Counted from the first letter of the stretch, positions 17,573 to 26,532 are shown. The stretch: DNA of 64,000 nucleotides from Paenibacillus sp. PvR098 (GCF_017833255.1 NZ_JAFIBU010000001.1:558001-622000); one strand, 5' to 3'. Made by a program: numbers and translations. The notes: generated by a model from the sequence alone, not told the origin.

Positions 17573-17598
17573 GCCTCCTGTCCAAGGGGGCTTTTCTT
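17573..17598 (+). terminator. Terminator after ymfJ
   Basis: GCCTCC (17573-17578) pairs with GGGGGC (17586-17591), with one G-U pair, followed by TTTTCTTT. Confidence 0.55.
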
Positions 17599-17607
17599 TG
17601 CTTTTTC

Positions 17608-17616
17608 TGTTATACT
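17608..17616 (+). promoter_or_regulatory. Possible extended -10 promoter
   Basis: TGTTATACT combines an extended -10 TGn with TATACT (17611-17616), 50 bases before the lipoprotein gene; no convincing -35. Confidence 0.35.
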
Positions 17617-17665
17617 GGATAAGGGATCATGGGAACAGTCAGAAAAGAGGTAGACGAACGTTTTG

Positions 17666-18514
17666 ATGAACACTCTTAAACGATGGATGGTAGGAATAAG
17701 CGTGCTCAGTATGGCATTAATGCTGGCCGGTTGCGGAAAGCAGATCCCGGAGATTGATCCGGCTTTGCTGAATTCCAAAGCATCCATCCTTGTGATGACG
17801 GGTCCGGAACTTCCGGATAATGTGAAGAATACGCTGCAAAGCACGCTGCTCGAATGGCGGGACCACAAGCAAACTTCCTTCGAATGGATGCAAAGCACTT
17901 CGGCTCTGACTGAAGAGCAGTTAAATCAAATCAAGGCTCGGCCTTATGATGTCATTTTAGTAGTAGGACATACGTTGGTCCATCATGTCCTGCCGGCAGC
18001 TAAACAAGTGCCTGAACGTAAATGGGTGATGCTTGATGATGTCATTGCTCGGCAATCGTTTGCCCTGGATGATCAGCATATCTCACTTAAGCTGGTGACG
18101 GAGGAGCGGTTTCATGCCGAATGGGACGAGTGGGTGCGACAGCAGCTTGTCAGCGGGCGCACCATTGAATGGGTGACGACGTCGGCTTATCCAATCCCTT
18201 CTGAGTGGGCTCCCTCCGAGGAATCGGAAATGATCAGCTTGGCGGATGCTAAAGGGTGGTTTACGCAGTTTCAAAATCAGGTCCGCAGCAACAGGCCGTC
18301 CTGGATTGCCGTATTTGCTCCGCTGGAAGCCTCGCAATTGCAGCGTTTGAACTCCATGCAGGTGCCAGTGATGAATATGGCTTCTACCCAAATCGAGCTT
18401 TTGTGGCCAGGAATCTTGACCTCGGTTCGAGAAATGATGGATCAAGGGCAGTGGAGCGCGGGAATCCAGCCTTATTCAAATACGGAAATAAAAATTGTTA
18501 CCAATCGTGAATAA
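17666..18514 (+). CDS. Predicted lipoprotein, possibly Med/BMP-like binding fold
   Basis: A 282-residue exported lipoprotein: positively charged N-terminus, hydrophobic segment and lipobox LAGC near residue 24. The segment YDVILVVGHTLVHHVLPAAKQVPERKWVMLDD resembles the 'unknown ligand, where is it, how is it moving' strand-helix pattern of BMP/Med-type periplasmic-binding folds; that is an inference from pattern only. It stands alone between ymfJ and ymfK, with no transporter genes beside it. ATG 17666 is preferred over the adjacent TTG 17663 (AAAGAGG upstream). Confidence 0.8.
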   Translation: MNTLKRWMVGISVLSMALMLAGCGKQIPEIDPALLNSKASILVMTGPELPDNVKNTLQSTLLEWRDHKQTSFEWMQSTSALTEEQLNQIKARPYDVILVVGHTLVHHVLPAAKQVPERKWVMLDDVIARQSFALDDQHISLKLVTEERFHAEWDEWVRQQLVSGRTIEWVTTSAYPIPSEWAPSEESEMISLADAKGWFTQFQNQVRSNRPSWIAVFAPLEASQLQRLNSMQVPVMNMASTQIELLWPGILTSVREMMDQGQWSAGIQPYSNTEIKIVTNRE

Positions 18515-18599
18515 GTTAGATCGCTTCGGGAGGATTTTATCGAAATTTGTAGAATAATTCCCAGAGTGAGTTATAAAAATACGGATCGGAGAACAATTC

Positions 18600-19382
18600 A
18601 TGATGATAGAATCAAATAATGAAATCAAGCAGTGGTATATGGAGTACAAGATACATAAGAATCGTCCCGGCCTTTTGGGAGATATTGCTTCGTTGATGGG
18701 GATGCTTGACATCAATATTGTCACGATTAATGGGGTAGAGGACCGGACGCGCGGGATGTTATTGCAAACAAAAGATGAAGAGAAAGTAGATTTAATGGGT
18801 AAAATGCTCAAAAAGGTGGATAATATAACTATAACCGCTTTACGTACACCCAAATTGGTTGATATATTGGCAGTGCGACATGGCCGTTATATCGAAAGGG
18901 ATTCGGACGATCGCAAAACGTTTCGTTTTACACGCGACGAGCTGGGGCTTTTAGTTGACTTTCTCGGTGAAGTATTTAAGCGGGATGGTAATCACGTCGT
19001 AGGACTTCGCGGTATGCCGCGAGTAGGCAAAACGGAATCGATTATCGCGGGGAGCGTATGCTCGAATAAAAGGTGGACCTTCGTATCCTCCACTTTGCTT
19101 CGTCAAACGGTGCGCAGCCAGCTGTCCGAGGAAGAGATGAATCCGAACAACGTGTTTATTATTGACGGCATCGTGTCCACCCTGCGTTCTAACGAGAAGC
19201 ATTATGCGCTGCTGCAGGAAATTATGGCCATGTCTTCGACCAAGGTCATTGAGCATCCGGATATTTTTATCCGCGAGTCCGAATATACCTACGAAGACTT
19301 CGATTGTATCGTCGAGCTTCGGAATACGCCGGAAGAAGAAATAAACTATGAAACCTTCACTTCAGGGTTCGACGAGTATTAA
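18600..19382 (+). CDS. ymfK: DUF3388 family protein (YmfK), ACT-like plus P-loop
   Basis: A 260-residue protein. The first 80 residues (NRPGLLGDIASLMGMLDINI and the following GVEDRTRGMLLQ) look like an ACT-type ligand-binding fold. A later segment GLRGMPRVGKTESIIAGS is a near-canonical P-loop, followed by FIIDGIVSTL, a possible Walker B. The family sits between ymfJ and ymfM throughout Bacillales; the function is not known. ATG 18600 and the following ATG are equally possible starts. Confidence 0.9.
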   Translation: MMIESNNEIKQWYMEYKIHKNRPGLLGDIASLMGMLDINIVTINGVEDRTRGMLLQTKDEEKVDLMGKMLKKVDNITITALRTPKLVDILAVRHGRYIERDSDDRKTFRFTRDELGLLVDFLGEVFKRDGNHVVGLRGMPRVGKTESIIAGSVCSNKRWTFVSSTLLRQTVRSQLSEEEMNPNNVFIIDGIVSTLRSNEKHYALLQEIMAMSSTKVIEHPDIFIRESEYTYEDFDCIVELRNTPEEEINYETFTSGFDEY

Positions 19383-19450
19383 GTTTGGTTGACGCGGGAT
19401 AGCTAGCGTCCTTCCATAAGGCTTCTACTGTTCTTGAAAGGAGTGACAAC

Positions 19451-20317
19451 GTGTCCGATCTTGGTCAGATGCTCAAAAAAGCCAGACTGGAAAATAAAAT
19501 ATCACTCGAGGATTTACAAGAGTCGACTAAAATCCGCAAGCGCTACCTGGAAGCGATCGAGGATGGCAACTACAAGGTGCTGCCCGGGAACTTTTATGTA
19601 CGTGCGTTTATTAAAAGCTATGCAGAAGCCGTCGGATTGGATCCGAACGAGGTACTGCAGATGTACCACAATGTAATCCCGTCTCCAGAGCCGGAGCATA
19701 TTGAACCGATCCGCACGAAACGGACAATCCGAAATACGGAGCGGATTGGCAAATGGGCGTCCAATGTTATGGTCATCTCCTTTGTTGTGCTGATTCTGGG
19801 GATTATTTATTATTTTGTAAATATGAATTATACCGGCGGGACCGAAGATACTGCGGACGGATTGCCGAATTCCATCACGGACAAAATCGCACCTGCGCCT
19901 CAACAAGCGCCAGCTGCCAATGGCGATGCAGGCACAGGGACTGTGACTGAACAACAAGCACCGGAACAGATACCTGTCCCGGTTACACCTGAAGCTCCCC
20001 AAACCGAAGTGAAGCTGGTTAAAAGCGAGAGAAACACCGACTTTTACTCGGTAGCGGGAGTGAAGGAGCTGAGCATTGAAATGACAGTGACCGGTGACAG
20101 ATGTTGGGTTGAGGTGGAATCCGCAGGAACCGAGAAAAAAGTGCTCGCCTCGCAAAATTTCCTGAACGGGAATACGCAAACGTGGGTCATTCCGAATACC
20201 GCCCGTGTGGTTCTAGGGAAGGCAAGCGCTGTGGAACTTACGATTAACGGCACCCCGATCAACGTAGGTGATGAAGCGAATGTCAAACGCATTCAGATTG
20301 ACCTGCTGCCATCTTAA
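19451..20317 (+). CDS. ymfM: RodZ-like helix-turn-helix membrane protein (YmfM)
   Basis: A 288-residue bitopic protein: cytoplasmic HTH domain at about residues 5-70 (LGQMLKKARLENKISLEDLQ), a single transmembrane segment at about 100-122, a Pro/Gln/Ala-rich linker and a C-terminal DUF4115 domain. This is the architecture of RodZ, which anchors MreB filaments and supports rod shape. GTG 19451 follows AAAGGAG. The neighbours ymfK and pgsA (here separated by yajQ and rimO) match the Bacillus order. Confidence 0.9.
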   Translation: MSDLGQMLKKARLENKISLEDLQESTKIRKRYLEAIEDGNYKVLPGNFYVRAFIKSYAEAVGLDPNEVLQMYHNVIPSPEPEHIEPIRTKRTIRNTERIGKWASNVMVISFVVLILGIIYYFVNMNYTGGTEDTADGLPNSITDKIAPAPQQAPAANGDAGTGTVTEQQAPEQIPVPVTPEAPQTEVKLVKSERNTDFYSVAGVKELSIEMTVTGDRCWVEVESAGTEKKVLASQNFLNGNTQTWVIPNTARVVLGKASAVELTINGTPINVGDEANVKRIQIDLLPS

Positions 20318-20393
20318 GCCTAAGCTGTCTCCCCTCCGGTGATGATGGAGAGGCGCGTGTGTTCACTTAAGACGATTAACGTAAACTAGCTGG

Positions 20394-20430
20394 AGACACA
20401 CGGAGGCTTTGTGCTGAAGGTGTCTTTTTT
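20394..20430 (+). terminator. Weak terminator after ymfM
   Basis: AGACAC (20394-20399) pairs with GTGTCT (20420-20425) around a 20-base loop and is followed by a T run. Confidence 0.4.
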
Positions 20431-20475
20431 GTTAATATAAATAACAGTTGTGTTTATCAAGAAAGGAAGAGATGA

Positions 20476-20967
20476 ATGAGCAGCGAAAATTCATTTGACA
20501 TTGTATCCAAGCTGGATATCCAGGAGTTAAACAACGCGATTAATCAGGCAGAGAAGGAAATAGCCACGCGCTTTGATTTCAAGGGCAGCAAGAGTAGTAT
20601 AACCCTTGAGAAGGAGGAGTTGGTCGTTATATCCGACGACGAGTTTAAGCTTCAGAATGTACTTGATATTCTTCAGTCCAAGATGGCTAAGCGGGGCATC
20701 TCTTTAAAAAATTTGGATTATGGCAAAGTGGAACCGGCCGCATCAAGCACCGTTCGCCAAAAGATTAAGGTAAAGCAAGGCATCGATCAAGACAATTCCA
20801 AAAAAATCAATGTGCTCATCCGCGATTCCAAGTTGAAAGTAAAAAGCCAAATTCAGGGGGATCAAATTCGGGTAACCGGGAAAAGTAAGGATGATTTGCA
20901 GCAGATTATGCAGCTCCTCCGGAAGGCCGATTTGCCGCTGGAGTTACAATTCATCAATTTTAGATAA
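20476..20967 (+). CDS. yajQ: YajQ family nucleotide-binding protein
   Basis: A 163-residue protein of the DUF520/YajQ family, recognised from [16 protein letters not shown] at the start, the central [12 protein letters not shown] and the C-terminal [14 protein letters not shown]...[11 protein letters not shown]. Family members bind nucleotides; in some Gram-negative bacteria they bind c-di-GMP and act in transcription, which is of interest given the c-di-GMP genes at 57-62 kb, but no functional link is shown here. GAAAGGAAGAG precedes ATG 20476. It is not part of the B. subtilis ymf order. Confidence 0.92.
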   Translation: MSSENSFDIVSKLDIQELNNAINQAEKEIATRFDFKGSKSSITLEKEELVVISDDEFKLQNVLDILQSKMAKRGISLKNLDYGKVEPAASSTVRQKIKVKQGIDQDNSKKINVLIRDSKLKVKSQIQGDQIRVTGKSKDDLQQIMQLLRKADLPLELQFINFR

Positions 20968-21024
20968 GTGTCGTGCGTCTTGCAAATTTTTTTAGCATGG
21001 AGCAATCGTAAGGTTCTACTTCTT

Positions 21025-21054
21025 TTGACACTCTTCGAGCGATTATATTATACT
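21025..21054 (+). promoter_or_regulatory. Sigma-A type promoter for rimO-pgsA
   Basis: Perfect TTGACA (21025-21030), 18-base spacer, TATACT (21049-21054), 40 bases before rimO. Confidence 0.7.
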
Positions 21055-21093
21055 TGTAACTAGTCGTTTAGAAGGAACAGGTGGAGGATTTAT

Positions 21094-22422
21094 ATGACAG
21101 AGAAAGTTAAAGTGGTGACCCTTGGTTGCGAGAAAAATTTGGTTGACTCCGAAATCATGTCCGGTCTCATTCACGAGCGCGGTTACAGCTTGGTATCGGA
21201 GAAGGAAGAAGCTACGGTCATCATTGTCAATACATGCGGGTTCATCGATGCAGCAAAAGAGGAGTCGGTGAATACGATATTGGATATGGCGGAACTAAAG
21301 CAAACCGGGCAGTTGAAGGCATTGATCGTATCGGGCTGTTTGACACAGCGGTACAAAGAAGAGCTGATGAATGAGATGCCGGAGATCGACGGCATTGTCG
21401 GAACCGGAGATTTTGACAAAATCAACGACATTGTCGATAAGGCGCTGTCGGGTAAAAAACCGGTTATGGTTGGTAATCCGGTGTTCAACTATGAGCAAAA
21501 GTTGCCGAGACGGTTGACTACGCCGCGATATACGGCTTATGTGAAAATCGCAGAAGGCTGTGATAACGCCTGTACGTTCTGCAGTATTCCGATCATGCGC
21601 GGAAAGTTTCGCAGCCGGAGTATGGAGTCGATCCTTGAAGAAGTGGAGCAGCTTGCTTCACAAGGTGTGAAGGAAGTCAGTCTGATTGCACAGGATTCTA
21701 CCAATTACGGTACTGATCTGTATGACGGGTTTATGCTTCCGACCCTAATGAATAAAGTGACCGAAGTTCCTGGCATTGAGTGGGTAAGGCTTCATTACGC
21801 CTATCCGGGCTTCTTCACGGACGAATTGATTGAAGTGATGGCGAATAATCCTAAGGTATGCAAATACGTGGATATGCCTCTGCAGCACAGTGAGGACAGC
21901 ATTCTGAAGCGGATGCGCCGTCCGGGTCGTCAGCGTGATTCTCGCGAGCTAATCCGCAAAATCCGTGACCGTATTCCGGGCGTTTCGCTGCGCACGTCTA
22001 TCATTGTCGGCTTCCCTGGAGAAACCGAGGAAGACTTCGAAAATTTGAAAAATTTTATCACTGAAATTCAATTTGACCGCCTGGGGGTTTTCACGTACTC
22101 CTTGGAAGAGGATACCCCTGCTTCACGTTTGCCGGATCAGGTGCCGGATGAGGTGAAGGAATATCGTTCCAACTTGCTTATGGAGATTCAACGGAAAATT
22201 TCGAACGAACGGAACAGCATCCGGATCGGGCAAGTCATTGACGTCTTGATCGAAAAGTATGATGGTCGAGGCGATGTATATGTAGGCCGGTCTATGTACG
22301 ATGCTCCAGAAATCGACGGTGAGGTGTTCGCACGGGGTGTTCAGCTGACTATCGGGGAGATTGCCAAGGTTCGAATTACCCATTCGTTTGAGTTTGATTT
22401 ATCCGGGGAGGTTGTAGCATGA
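21094..22422 (+). CDS. rimO: Ribosomal protein S12 methylthiotransferase RimO
   Basis: A radical-SAM methylthiotransferase that modifies an aspartate of ribosomal protein S12. The 442-residue protein has an N-terminal UPF0004 domain with cysteines in LGCEKN, NTCGF and SGCLTQRY, the radical-SAM motif CDNACTFC (Cys156, Cys160, Cys163) and a C-terminal TRAM domain. The C-terminal acidic QVIDVLIEKYDGRGDVYVGR and the N-terminal KVVTLGCEKNLVDSE favour RimO over MiaB. GTGGAGG precedes ATG 21094. It overlaps pgsA by ATGA. Confidence 0.95.
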   Translation: MTEKVKVVTLGCEKNLVDSEIMSGLIHERGYSLVSEKEEATVIIVNTCGFIDAAKEESVNTILDMAELKQTGQLKALIVSGCLTQRYKEELMNEMPEIDGIVGTGDFDKINDIVDKALSGKKPVMVGNPVFNYEQKLPRRLTTPRYTAYVKIAEGCDNACTFCSIPIMRGKFRSRSMESILEEVEQLASQGVKEVSLIAQDSTNYGTDLYDGFMLPTLMNKVTEVPGIEWVRLHYAYPGFFTDELIEVMANNPKVCKYVDMPLQHSEDSILKRMRRPGRQRDSRELIRKIRDRIPGVSLRTSIIVGFPGETEEDFENLKNFITEIQFDRLGVFTYSLEEDTPASRLPDQVPDEVKEYRSNLLMEIQRKISNERNSIRIGQVIDVLIEKYDGRGDVYVGRSMYDAPEIDGEVFARGVQLTIGEIAKVRITHSFEFDLSGEVVA

Positions 22423-23006
22423 ATTTAGCCAACCGGATCACTTTGGCGAGAATATTTTTAGTCCCTATCATTATGTTTTTCTTGCTCGTCAACGTGAAAT
22501 TTCCTCATATCCGGATCGAACAGTTCAGTATTACGTACAACCAGATTATTGCAGCTTTGATCTTCATCATAGCTGCGAGTACGGATAGTCTCGACGGCTA
22601 CATCGCCAGAAAAAGGAAGCTTGTCACGAATCTCGGCAAGCTTCTGGATCCGCTGGCCGACAAGCTCTTGGTATCCGCGGTTCTTGTTTCTTTGGTGGAG
22701 ATGGATAAGCTTGGCGCATGGATCGTGATCGTGATCATCAGCCGTGAGTTTGCCGTAACAGGGCTTCGCCAAATCGCGCTGCTGGAAGGCGTCGTCATGG
22801 CGGCAAGCAAGTGGGGGAAATGGAAGACCGCTGCGCAAATTACCGCGATTATCGCGCTGCTGCTTAACAATTTTCCATTCGCCTTCATCAACTTTCCGTT
22901 TGACGTTATCACCAGTTGGATCGCCGCTATTATTACGGTCTATTCGGGCATTGATTATTTTATTAAAAACAAGCATGTCATTAACTTTAATGAACAAAAA
23001 CAGTAG
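22419..23006 (+). CDS. pgsA: CDP-diacylglycerol–glycerol-3-phosphate 3-phosphatidyltransferase
   Basis: Integral membrane enzyme that makes phosphatidylglycerol phosphate. The 195-residue protein has several hydrophobic segments and the CDP-alcohol phosphotransferase signature DSLDGYIARKRKLVT...DPLADK with all three aspartates. It is translationally coupled to rimO. Its last codons and stop form one arm of a 15-bp hairpin described separately. Confidence 0.96.
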   Translation: MNLANRITLARIFLVPIIMFFLLVNVKFPHIRIEQFSITYNQIIAALIFIIAASTDSLDGYIARKRKLVTNLGKLLDPLADKLLVSAVLVSLVEMDKLGAWIVIVIISREFAVTGLRQIALLEGVVMAASKWGKWKTAAQITAIIALLLNNFPFAFINFPFDVITSWIAAIITVYSGIDYFIKNKHVINFNEQKQ

Positions 23007-23026
23007 GGCTTCCTATTGTTTTTGTT
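22993..23026 (+). terminator. Hairpin spanning the pgsA stop codon
   Basis: Bases 22993-23007 pair with 23012-23026 over 15 positions (one G-U pair) around a four-base loop. The upstream arm contains the pgsA stop codon. The distal arm is T-rich and runs into TTTTAT, so it can act as a terminator or attenuator before cinA; it may also protect the 3' end. Confidence 0.6.
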
Positions 23027-23045
23027 TTATTCGGAGGCGAAACGC

Positions 23046-24293
23046 ATGAAAGCGGAAATCATCGCTGTCGGCACAGAGCTGCTGATGGGACAGATCGTGA
23101 ATACGAATGCGCAATATTTGGCCCGAGGGTTGGCTGATATCGGGGTCGGCGTTTATTATCAGACGGTGGTGGGTGATAACGCTTCACGGATGAAGGAGGC
23201 GCTGCGGCTGGCCAAAAGCCGTGTAGATTTAGTCATATGCACAGGCGGGCTTGGCCCAACGCAGGATGATCTAACCAAAGACGTGCTTGCCGAAGTACTC
23301 GGTCAAAGTTTGGTGATGCATCAGCCTTCGCTTGATAAAATGATAGCTCTCTTCGAAGGGCGTGGTATACCCATGGTGGAGAGCAATAAGCGTCAGGCGT
23401 TAATGCTTGAGCACAGCGAGCCGCTTGCAAACGATACGGGGCTTGCGGTAGGTGTCGCCGTTACGCATGAGGGCACTCATTACATATTGCTGCCGGGACC
23501 GCCTAAAGAAATGAAGCCTATGTTCGATAATTATGCGCGGCGCTGGATCGATTCTAACATGGACAACGCACAGCCTCTGTATTCTTTAATGGTGAAATTT
23601 GCCGGGATTGGCGAGTCATCTCTTGAGCACGAACTGATTGATTTGATCGAATCCCAGAGCGATCCGACGATTGCTCCCTATGCCAAAGAAGGCGAAGTAG
23701 CAATTCGACTCACGACACGGGCGACATCGGCTGATGAAGCGGCCGAAAGATTACAGCCGCTGGAGAAGGAGATCCGGAGCAGGCTCGGGGAGCATATTTA
23801 TGCGTCAGAGGATATTTCGCTTGAGCAGCATATTCTACGAACGCTAGCCACGCAAGGAAAGAAACTGGCTGTGGCGGAAAGCTGCTCAGGCGGACATTTA
23901 AGCGATATGCTGACGGCTGTACCGGGTAGCTCGGATGCGTTTGTGGGCGGGGTTATCTGCTACTCGAACGCGATGAAACATAAGCTGTTAGGGATTCCGA
24001 TGGAACAGTTAGAGAGTGACGGCTCACCTGGTGCCGTTAGCGAGGAAACGGCGGCGGCTATGGCCGAGAATGTCACGGAGCTGACCGGAGCTGATTTCGG
24101 AATTTCTATTACCGGCGTGGCGGGTCCAGGTGAATCCGAAGGCAAGCCGGTTGGACTTGTCTATGTTGGAATCGCCAAGAGGGGCGAGAAAGCCGCTGTA
24201 GTGAAATTGCTGCAGCCTGGCAACCGAGAGTCGATTAAGCTGAGAGCTTCCAAAAATTCGCTTTACCATCTCTGGAATCTTTTAAAATCGTAG
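23046..24293 (+). CDS. cinA: CinA family competence/damage-inducible protein
   Basis: A 415-residue fusion of an N-terminal MoCF/ADP-ribose-pyrophosphatase-like domain (AVGTELLMGQIVNTNAQYLA, CTGGLGPTQDDLTK) and a C-terminal nicotinamide-nucleotide amidase domain (AESCSGGHLSDMLT, GVICYSNAMK, GVAGP). The enzyme is linked to NAD recycling, and in several Gram-positive species it is co-transcribed with recA. ATG 23046 behind GGAGG (23033-23037) is the start; an in-frame ATG at 23016 lies in the pgsA hairpin and is rejected. Confidence 0.95.
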   Translation: MKAEIIAVGTELLMGQIVNTNAQYLARGLADIGVGVYYQTVVGDNASRMKEALRLAKSRVDLVICTGGLGPTQDDLTKDVLAEVLGQSLVMHQPSLDKMIALFEGRGIPMVESNKRQALMLEHSEPLANDTGLAVGVAVTHEGTHYILLPGPPKEMKPMFDNYARRWIDSNMDNAQPLYSLMVKFAGIGESSLEHELIDLIESQSDPTIAPYAKEGEVAIRLTTRATSADEAAERLQPLEKEIRSRLGEHIYASEDISLEQHILRTLATQGKKLAVAESCSGGHLSDMLTAVPGSSDAFVGGVICYSNAMKHKLLGIPMEQLESDGSPGAVSEETAAAMAENVTELTGADFGISITGVAGPGESEGKPVGLVYVGIAKRGEKAAVVKLLQPGNRESIKLRASKNSLYHLWNLLKS

Positions 24294-24321
24294 TTGCCAC
24301 CTTTCGGGAAATCAAGTATAA
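24294..24321 (+). promoter_or_regulatory. Candidate promoter upstream of the recA leader terminator
   Basis: TTGCCA (24294-24299), 16 bases, perfect TATAAT (24316-24321). Transcription would start near 24328, just before the hairpin at 24339. Confidence 0.5.
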
Positions 24322-24338
24322 TATATTTTATCGGAAGC

Positions 24339-24378
24339 ACCGTAACAAACTCAAACCTTTGTTACGGTTTTTCTTTTG
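24339..24378 (+). terminator. Terminator between cinA and recA
   Basis: ACCGTAACAAA (24339-24349) and TTTGTTACGGT (24360-24370) form a perfect 11-bp stem followed by TTTTCTTTT. Confidence 0.9.
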
Positions 24379-24389
24379 CTTTACATGCG

Positions 24390-24403
24390 AATGTATGTTC
24401 TAA
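24390..24403 (+). promoter_or_regulatory. LexA (SOS) box upstream of recA
   Basis: CGAATGTATGTTCT matches the Gram-positive SOS box CGAACnnnnGTTCG at 12 of the 14 positions when the four centre bases are free, and shares the CGAAT half-site of the B. subtilis recA box. It lies 72 bases before the recA start. Possible recA promoter elements are TTTACA (24382-24387) and TATGAT (24434-24439), not a certain pair. Confidence 0.75.
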
Positions 24404-24474
24404 AAATAGCTTGGCAACGGGTGAAAAACCCGCTATGATGTAATTATACGAATACGAAGAAGGAAGTGAGTCTC

Positions 24475-25515
24475 TTGACAGATCGGCGCGCAGCCTTAGA
24501 GAATGCACTACGTCAAATTGAGAAGCAGTTTGGTAAAGGATCGATCATGAAATTGGGAGAATCTACCCATATGCAGGTGGAGACGATTCCTAGCGGTTCG
24601 CTTGCATTGGATATCGCACTGGGTATAGGCGGGTTTCCGCGAGGTAGAATCATAGAAGTATATGGACCGGAATCCTCCGGTAAAACGACGGTAGCGCTGC
24701 ATGCGATTGCCGAAGTGCAGAGGGCGGGAGGAACGGCTGCCTTCATCGATGCGGAGCATGCTTTGGACCCGCTGTATGCGAGCAAGCTCGGCATCAACAT
24801 TGATGAGCTGCTGCTGTCCCAGCCGGATACCGGTGAACAAGCGCTCGAGATCGCAGAAGCACTCGTGCGCAGCGGAGCGGTTGACATTATTGTCATTGAC
24901 TCTGTTGCCGCACTCGTACCCAAGGCCGAGATCGAAGGAGAGATGGGGGATTCCCATGTTGGTCTACAGGCTCGCTTAATGTCTCAGGCACTGCGTAAGC
25001 TTTCCGGTGCCATTAACAAATCGAAGACGATTACCATCTTCATCAACCAGCTTCGGGAGAAGGTCGGCGTGATGTTCGGTAATCCGGAGACGACCCCTGG
25101 CGGACGGGCATTGAAGTTTTATTCTTCGGTCCGGCTTGATGTGCGCCGTGTGGAGACGATTAAGCAGGGGAATGATATGGTCGGGAACCGTACGCGGATC
25201 AAAGTCGTCAAGAACAAAGTAGCACCTCCTTTCAAGCAAGCAGAGATTGATATCATGTATGGTGAAGGCATCTCCAGAGAAGGCAGTATCGTAGATATTG
25301 CAACCGAGATGGATATCATTCAGAAGAGCGGCGCTTGGTACTCTTATAACAATGATCGGCTTGGTCAAGGCCGTGAGAACGCGAAGCAGTTCTTAAAGGA
25401 GAACAAGAGCATTGCGGATGTTATCGAGAAGCAGATCCGGGATAACAGCAACCTGGTTACTGCAGTCGGACCGAACACCGATGAGGAAGAGGATTTGGCT
25501 GTACCTTTTGAATAA
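24475..25515 (+). CDS. recA: Recombinase RecA
   Basis: DNA strand-exchange protein and co-protease for LexA. The 346-residue protein starts [20 protein letters not shown], which sets the start at TTG 24475 behind AGGAAGTGAG rather than the GTG nine bases upstream. Walker A is GPESSGKTT (residues 64-72); the DNA-binding loops ([21 protein letters not shown]) and the acidic C-terminus are present. SOS control is indicated by the LexA box. Confidence 0.98.
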   Translation: MTDRRAALENALRQIEKQFGKGSIMKLGESTHMQVETIPSGSLALDIALGIGGFPRGRIIEVYGPESSGKTTVALHAIAEVQRAGGTAAFIDAEHALDPLYASKLGINIDELLLSQPDTGEQALEIAEALVRSGAVDIIVIDSVAALVPKAEIEGEMGDSHVGLQARLMSQALRKLSGAINKSKTITIFINQLREKVGVMFGNPETTPGGRALKFYSSVRLDVRRVETIKQGNDMVGNRTRIKVVKNKVAPPFKQAEIDIMYGEGISREGSIVDIATEMDIIQKSGAWYSYNNDRLGQGRENAKQFLKENKSIADVIEKQIRDNSNLVTAVGPNTDEEEDLAVPFE

Positions 25516-25579
25516 ACGTCAACGTCACATCGGTTAGTCCGAAGCGTCGGTTGATGCACATAGCGATTCACCAATCAGG

Positions 25580-25617
25580 GCAAGGGCACCTTTACGATGA
25601 GTGAAAGGTGCCCTTGC
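25580..25617 (+). terminator. Terminator after recA
   Basis: GCAAGGGCACCTTT (25580-25593) pairs perfectly with AAAGGTGCCCTTGC (25604-25617); the T tail (TGTTTG) is short. Confidence 0.75.
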
Positions 25618-25641
25618 TGTTTGTAAGGAGTGTGTTACAGG

Positions 25642-26340
25642 TTGACGAATCATACAGACGAATGTCTGGCCCCGGGAGTCATCACCAAAATTGAGCAGCA
25701 GCAGAGATCGAGGCAGCGTTATAATTTGTATATTGACGAAAAGTTTGCTTTTTCCGTACATGAAGATGTGTTGGTCAAGCATCGGTTGCTGAAAGGGGAG
25801 GTCGTCGATGCTTCTCAGCTGCAGAAAATATTGTACGAGGAAGAGGTTAACAAAGCGTACCTAGACGCGATCCGGCTGTTGTCCAGCCGGTTGCGTTCAG
25901 AGCATGAAATGCTGACGCGGCTCAAGCAAAAAGGGTATTCACCCGAAGTCAGTCAAGTGACGATTGAACGTCTTCGAAAGGAAGGCTACCTGAACGATAC
26001 GCTGTTTGCCGAGCAGTTGACCAAGCAGCGCTTGAAATCGCAAAAGAAAGGGAGCCGCTGGATAAAACAAGAGCTTCAGCACAAAGGGATTAACAAAGAA
26101 CAAATTTCTGAGGCTATGGAGCAGGTGGATGAGGAAACTGAATACCAGATGGCCTACAGCCTGACGATAAAACGGTACGGTGCTGAGCTGGAGAAGGATG
26201 CCAGCAAAGCCCGGCGCAAAATCGTAGGGTTTCTTCAGCGCAGAGGCTATCCCGGTTCGGTAGTAAGCAAAGTACTGAGCCGTTTGCCCGTCCAAGGGCA
26301 AGAAGATGAGTGGAATGAGACGGATTTCAACGAAGATTAG
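25642..26340 (+). CDS. recX: Regulatory protein RecX
   Basis: A modulator of RecA filaments. The 232-residue protein shows the RecX three-helix repeats: RQRYNLYIDEKFAFSVHEDVL, RLRSEHEMLTRLKQKGYSPE, YLNDTLFAEQLTKQRLKSQKKG and the C-terminal KARRKIVGFLQRRGYPGSVV. TTG 25642 is chosen because AAGGAG (25625-25630) overlaps the alternative GTG 25630. The position directly after recA, with a terminator between, suggests partly separate expression. Confidence 0.92.
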   Translation: MTNHTDECLAPGVITKIEQQQRSRQRYNLYIDEKFAFSVHEDVLVKHRLLKGEVVDASQLQKILYEEEVNKAYLDAIRLLSSRLRSEHEMLTRLKQKGYSPEVSQVTIERLRKEGYLNDTLFAEQLTKQRLKSQKKGSRWIKQELQHKGINKEQISEAMEQVDEETEYQMAYSLTIKRYGAELEKDASKARRKIVGFLQRRGYPGSVVSKVLSRLPVQGQEDEWNETDFNED

Positions 26341-26416
26341 TCAAGATCATACGAAAGAAATTAATGAAATAAATAATTAGTATAGTGTATTAAAGTTCAA
26401 GAAAAAGACAACCATC

Positions 26417-26446
26417 TTGACAAGCTTCTTCGTCAAAAGCTAAAAT
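26417..26446 (+). promoter_or_regulatory. Sigma-A type promoter of rny
   Basis: Perfect TTGACA (26417-26422), 18 bases, TAAAAT (26441-26446). The start of transcription would lie near 26453, giving a leader of about 155 bases. Confidence 0.7.
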
Positions 26447-26473
26447 AATCATGTATAAACATTATACAAGAGA

Positions 26474-26532
26474 GTTTTCCCTTCCAGCCTAAGGGAAGAT
26501 TCGCAAAGTAAAATCGCCAATTTTTACTTTTT
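26474..26532 (+). promoter_or_regulatory. rny leader: stem-loop plus terminator-like hairpin
   Basis: The leader holds a small stem (CCCTT/AAGGG, about 26478-26497) followed by AAAGTAAAA (26505-26513) pairing with TTTTACTTT (26522-26530) and ending in T. The second hairpin has terminator form and lies between the rny promoter and the rny start, so it may attenuate rny. Confidence 0.5.

Noticed and set aside
24419-24432. CGGGT-GAAAA-ACCCG as a structured RNA element in the recA leader
   Set aside because: A lone five-base stem between possible promoter elements; too small to support.
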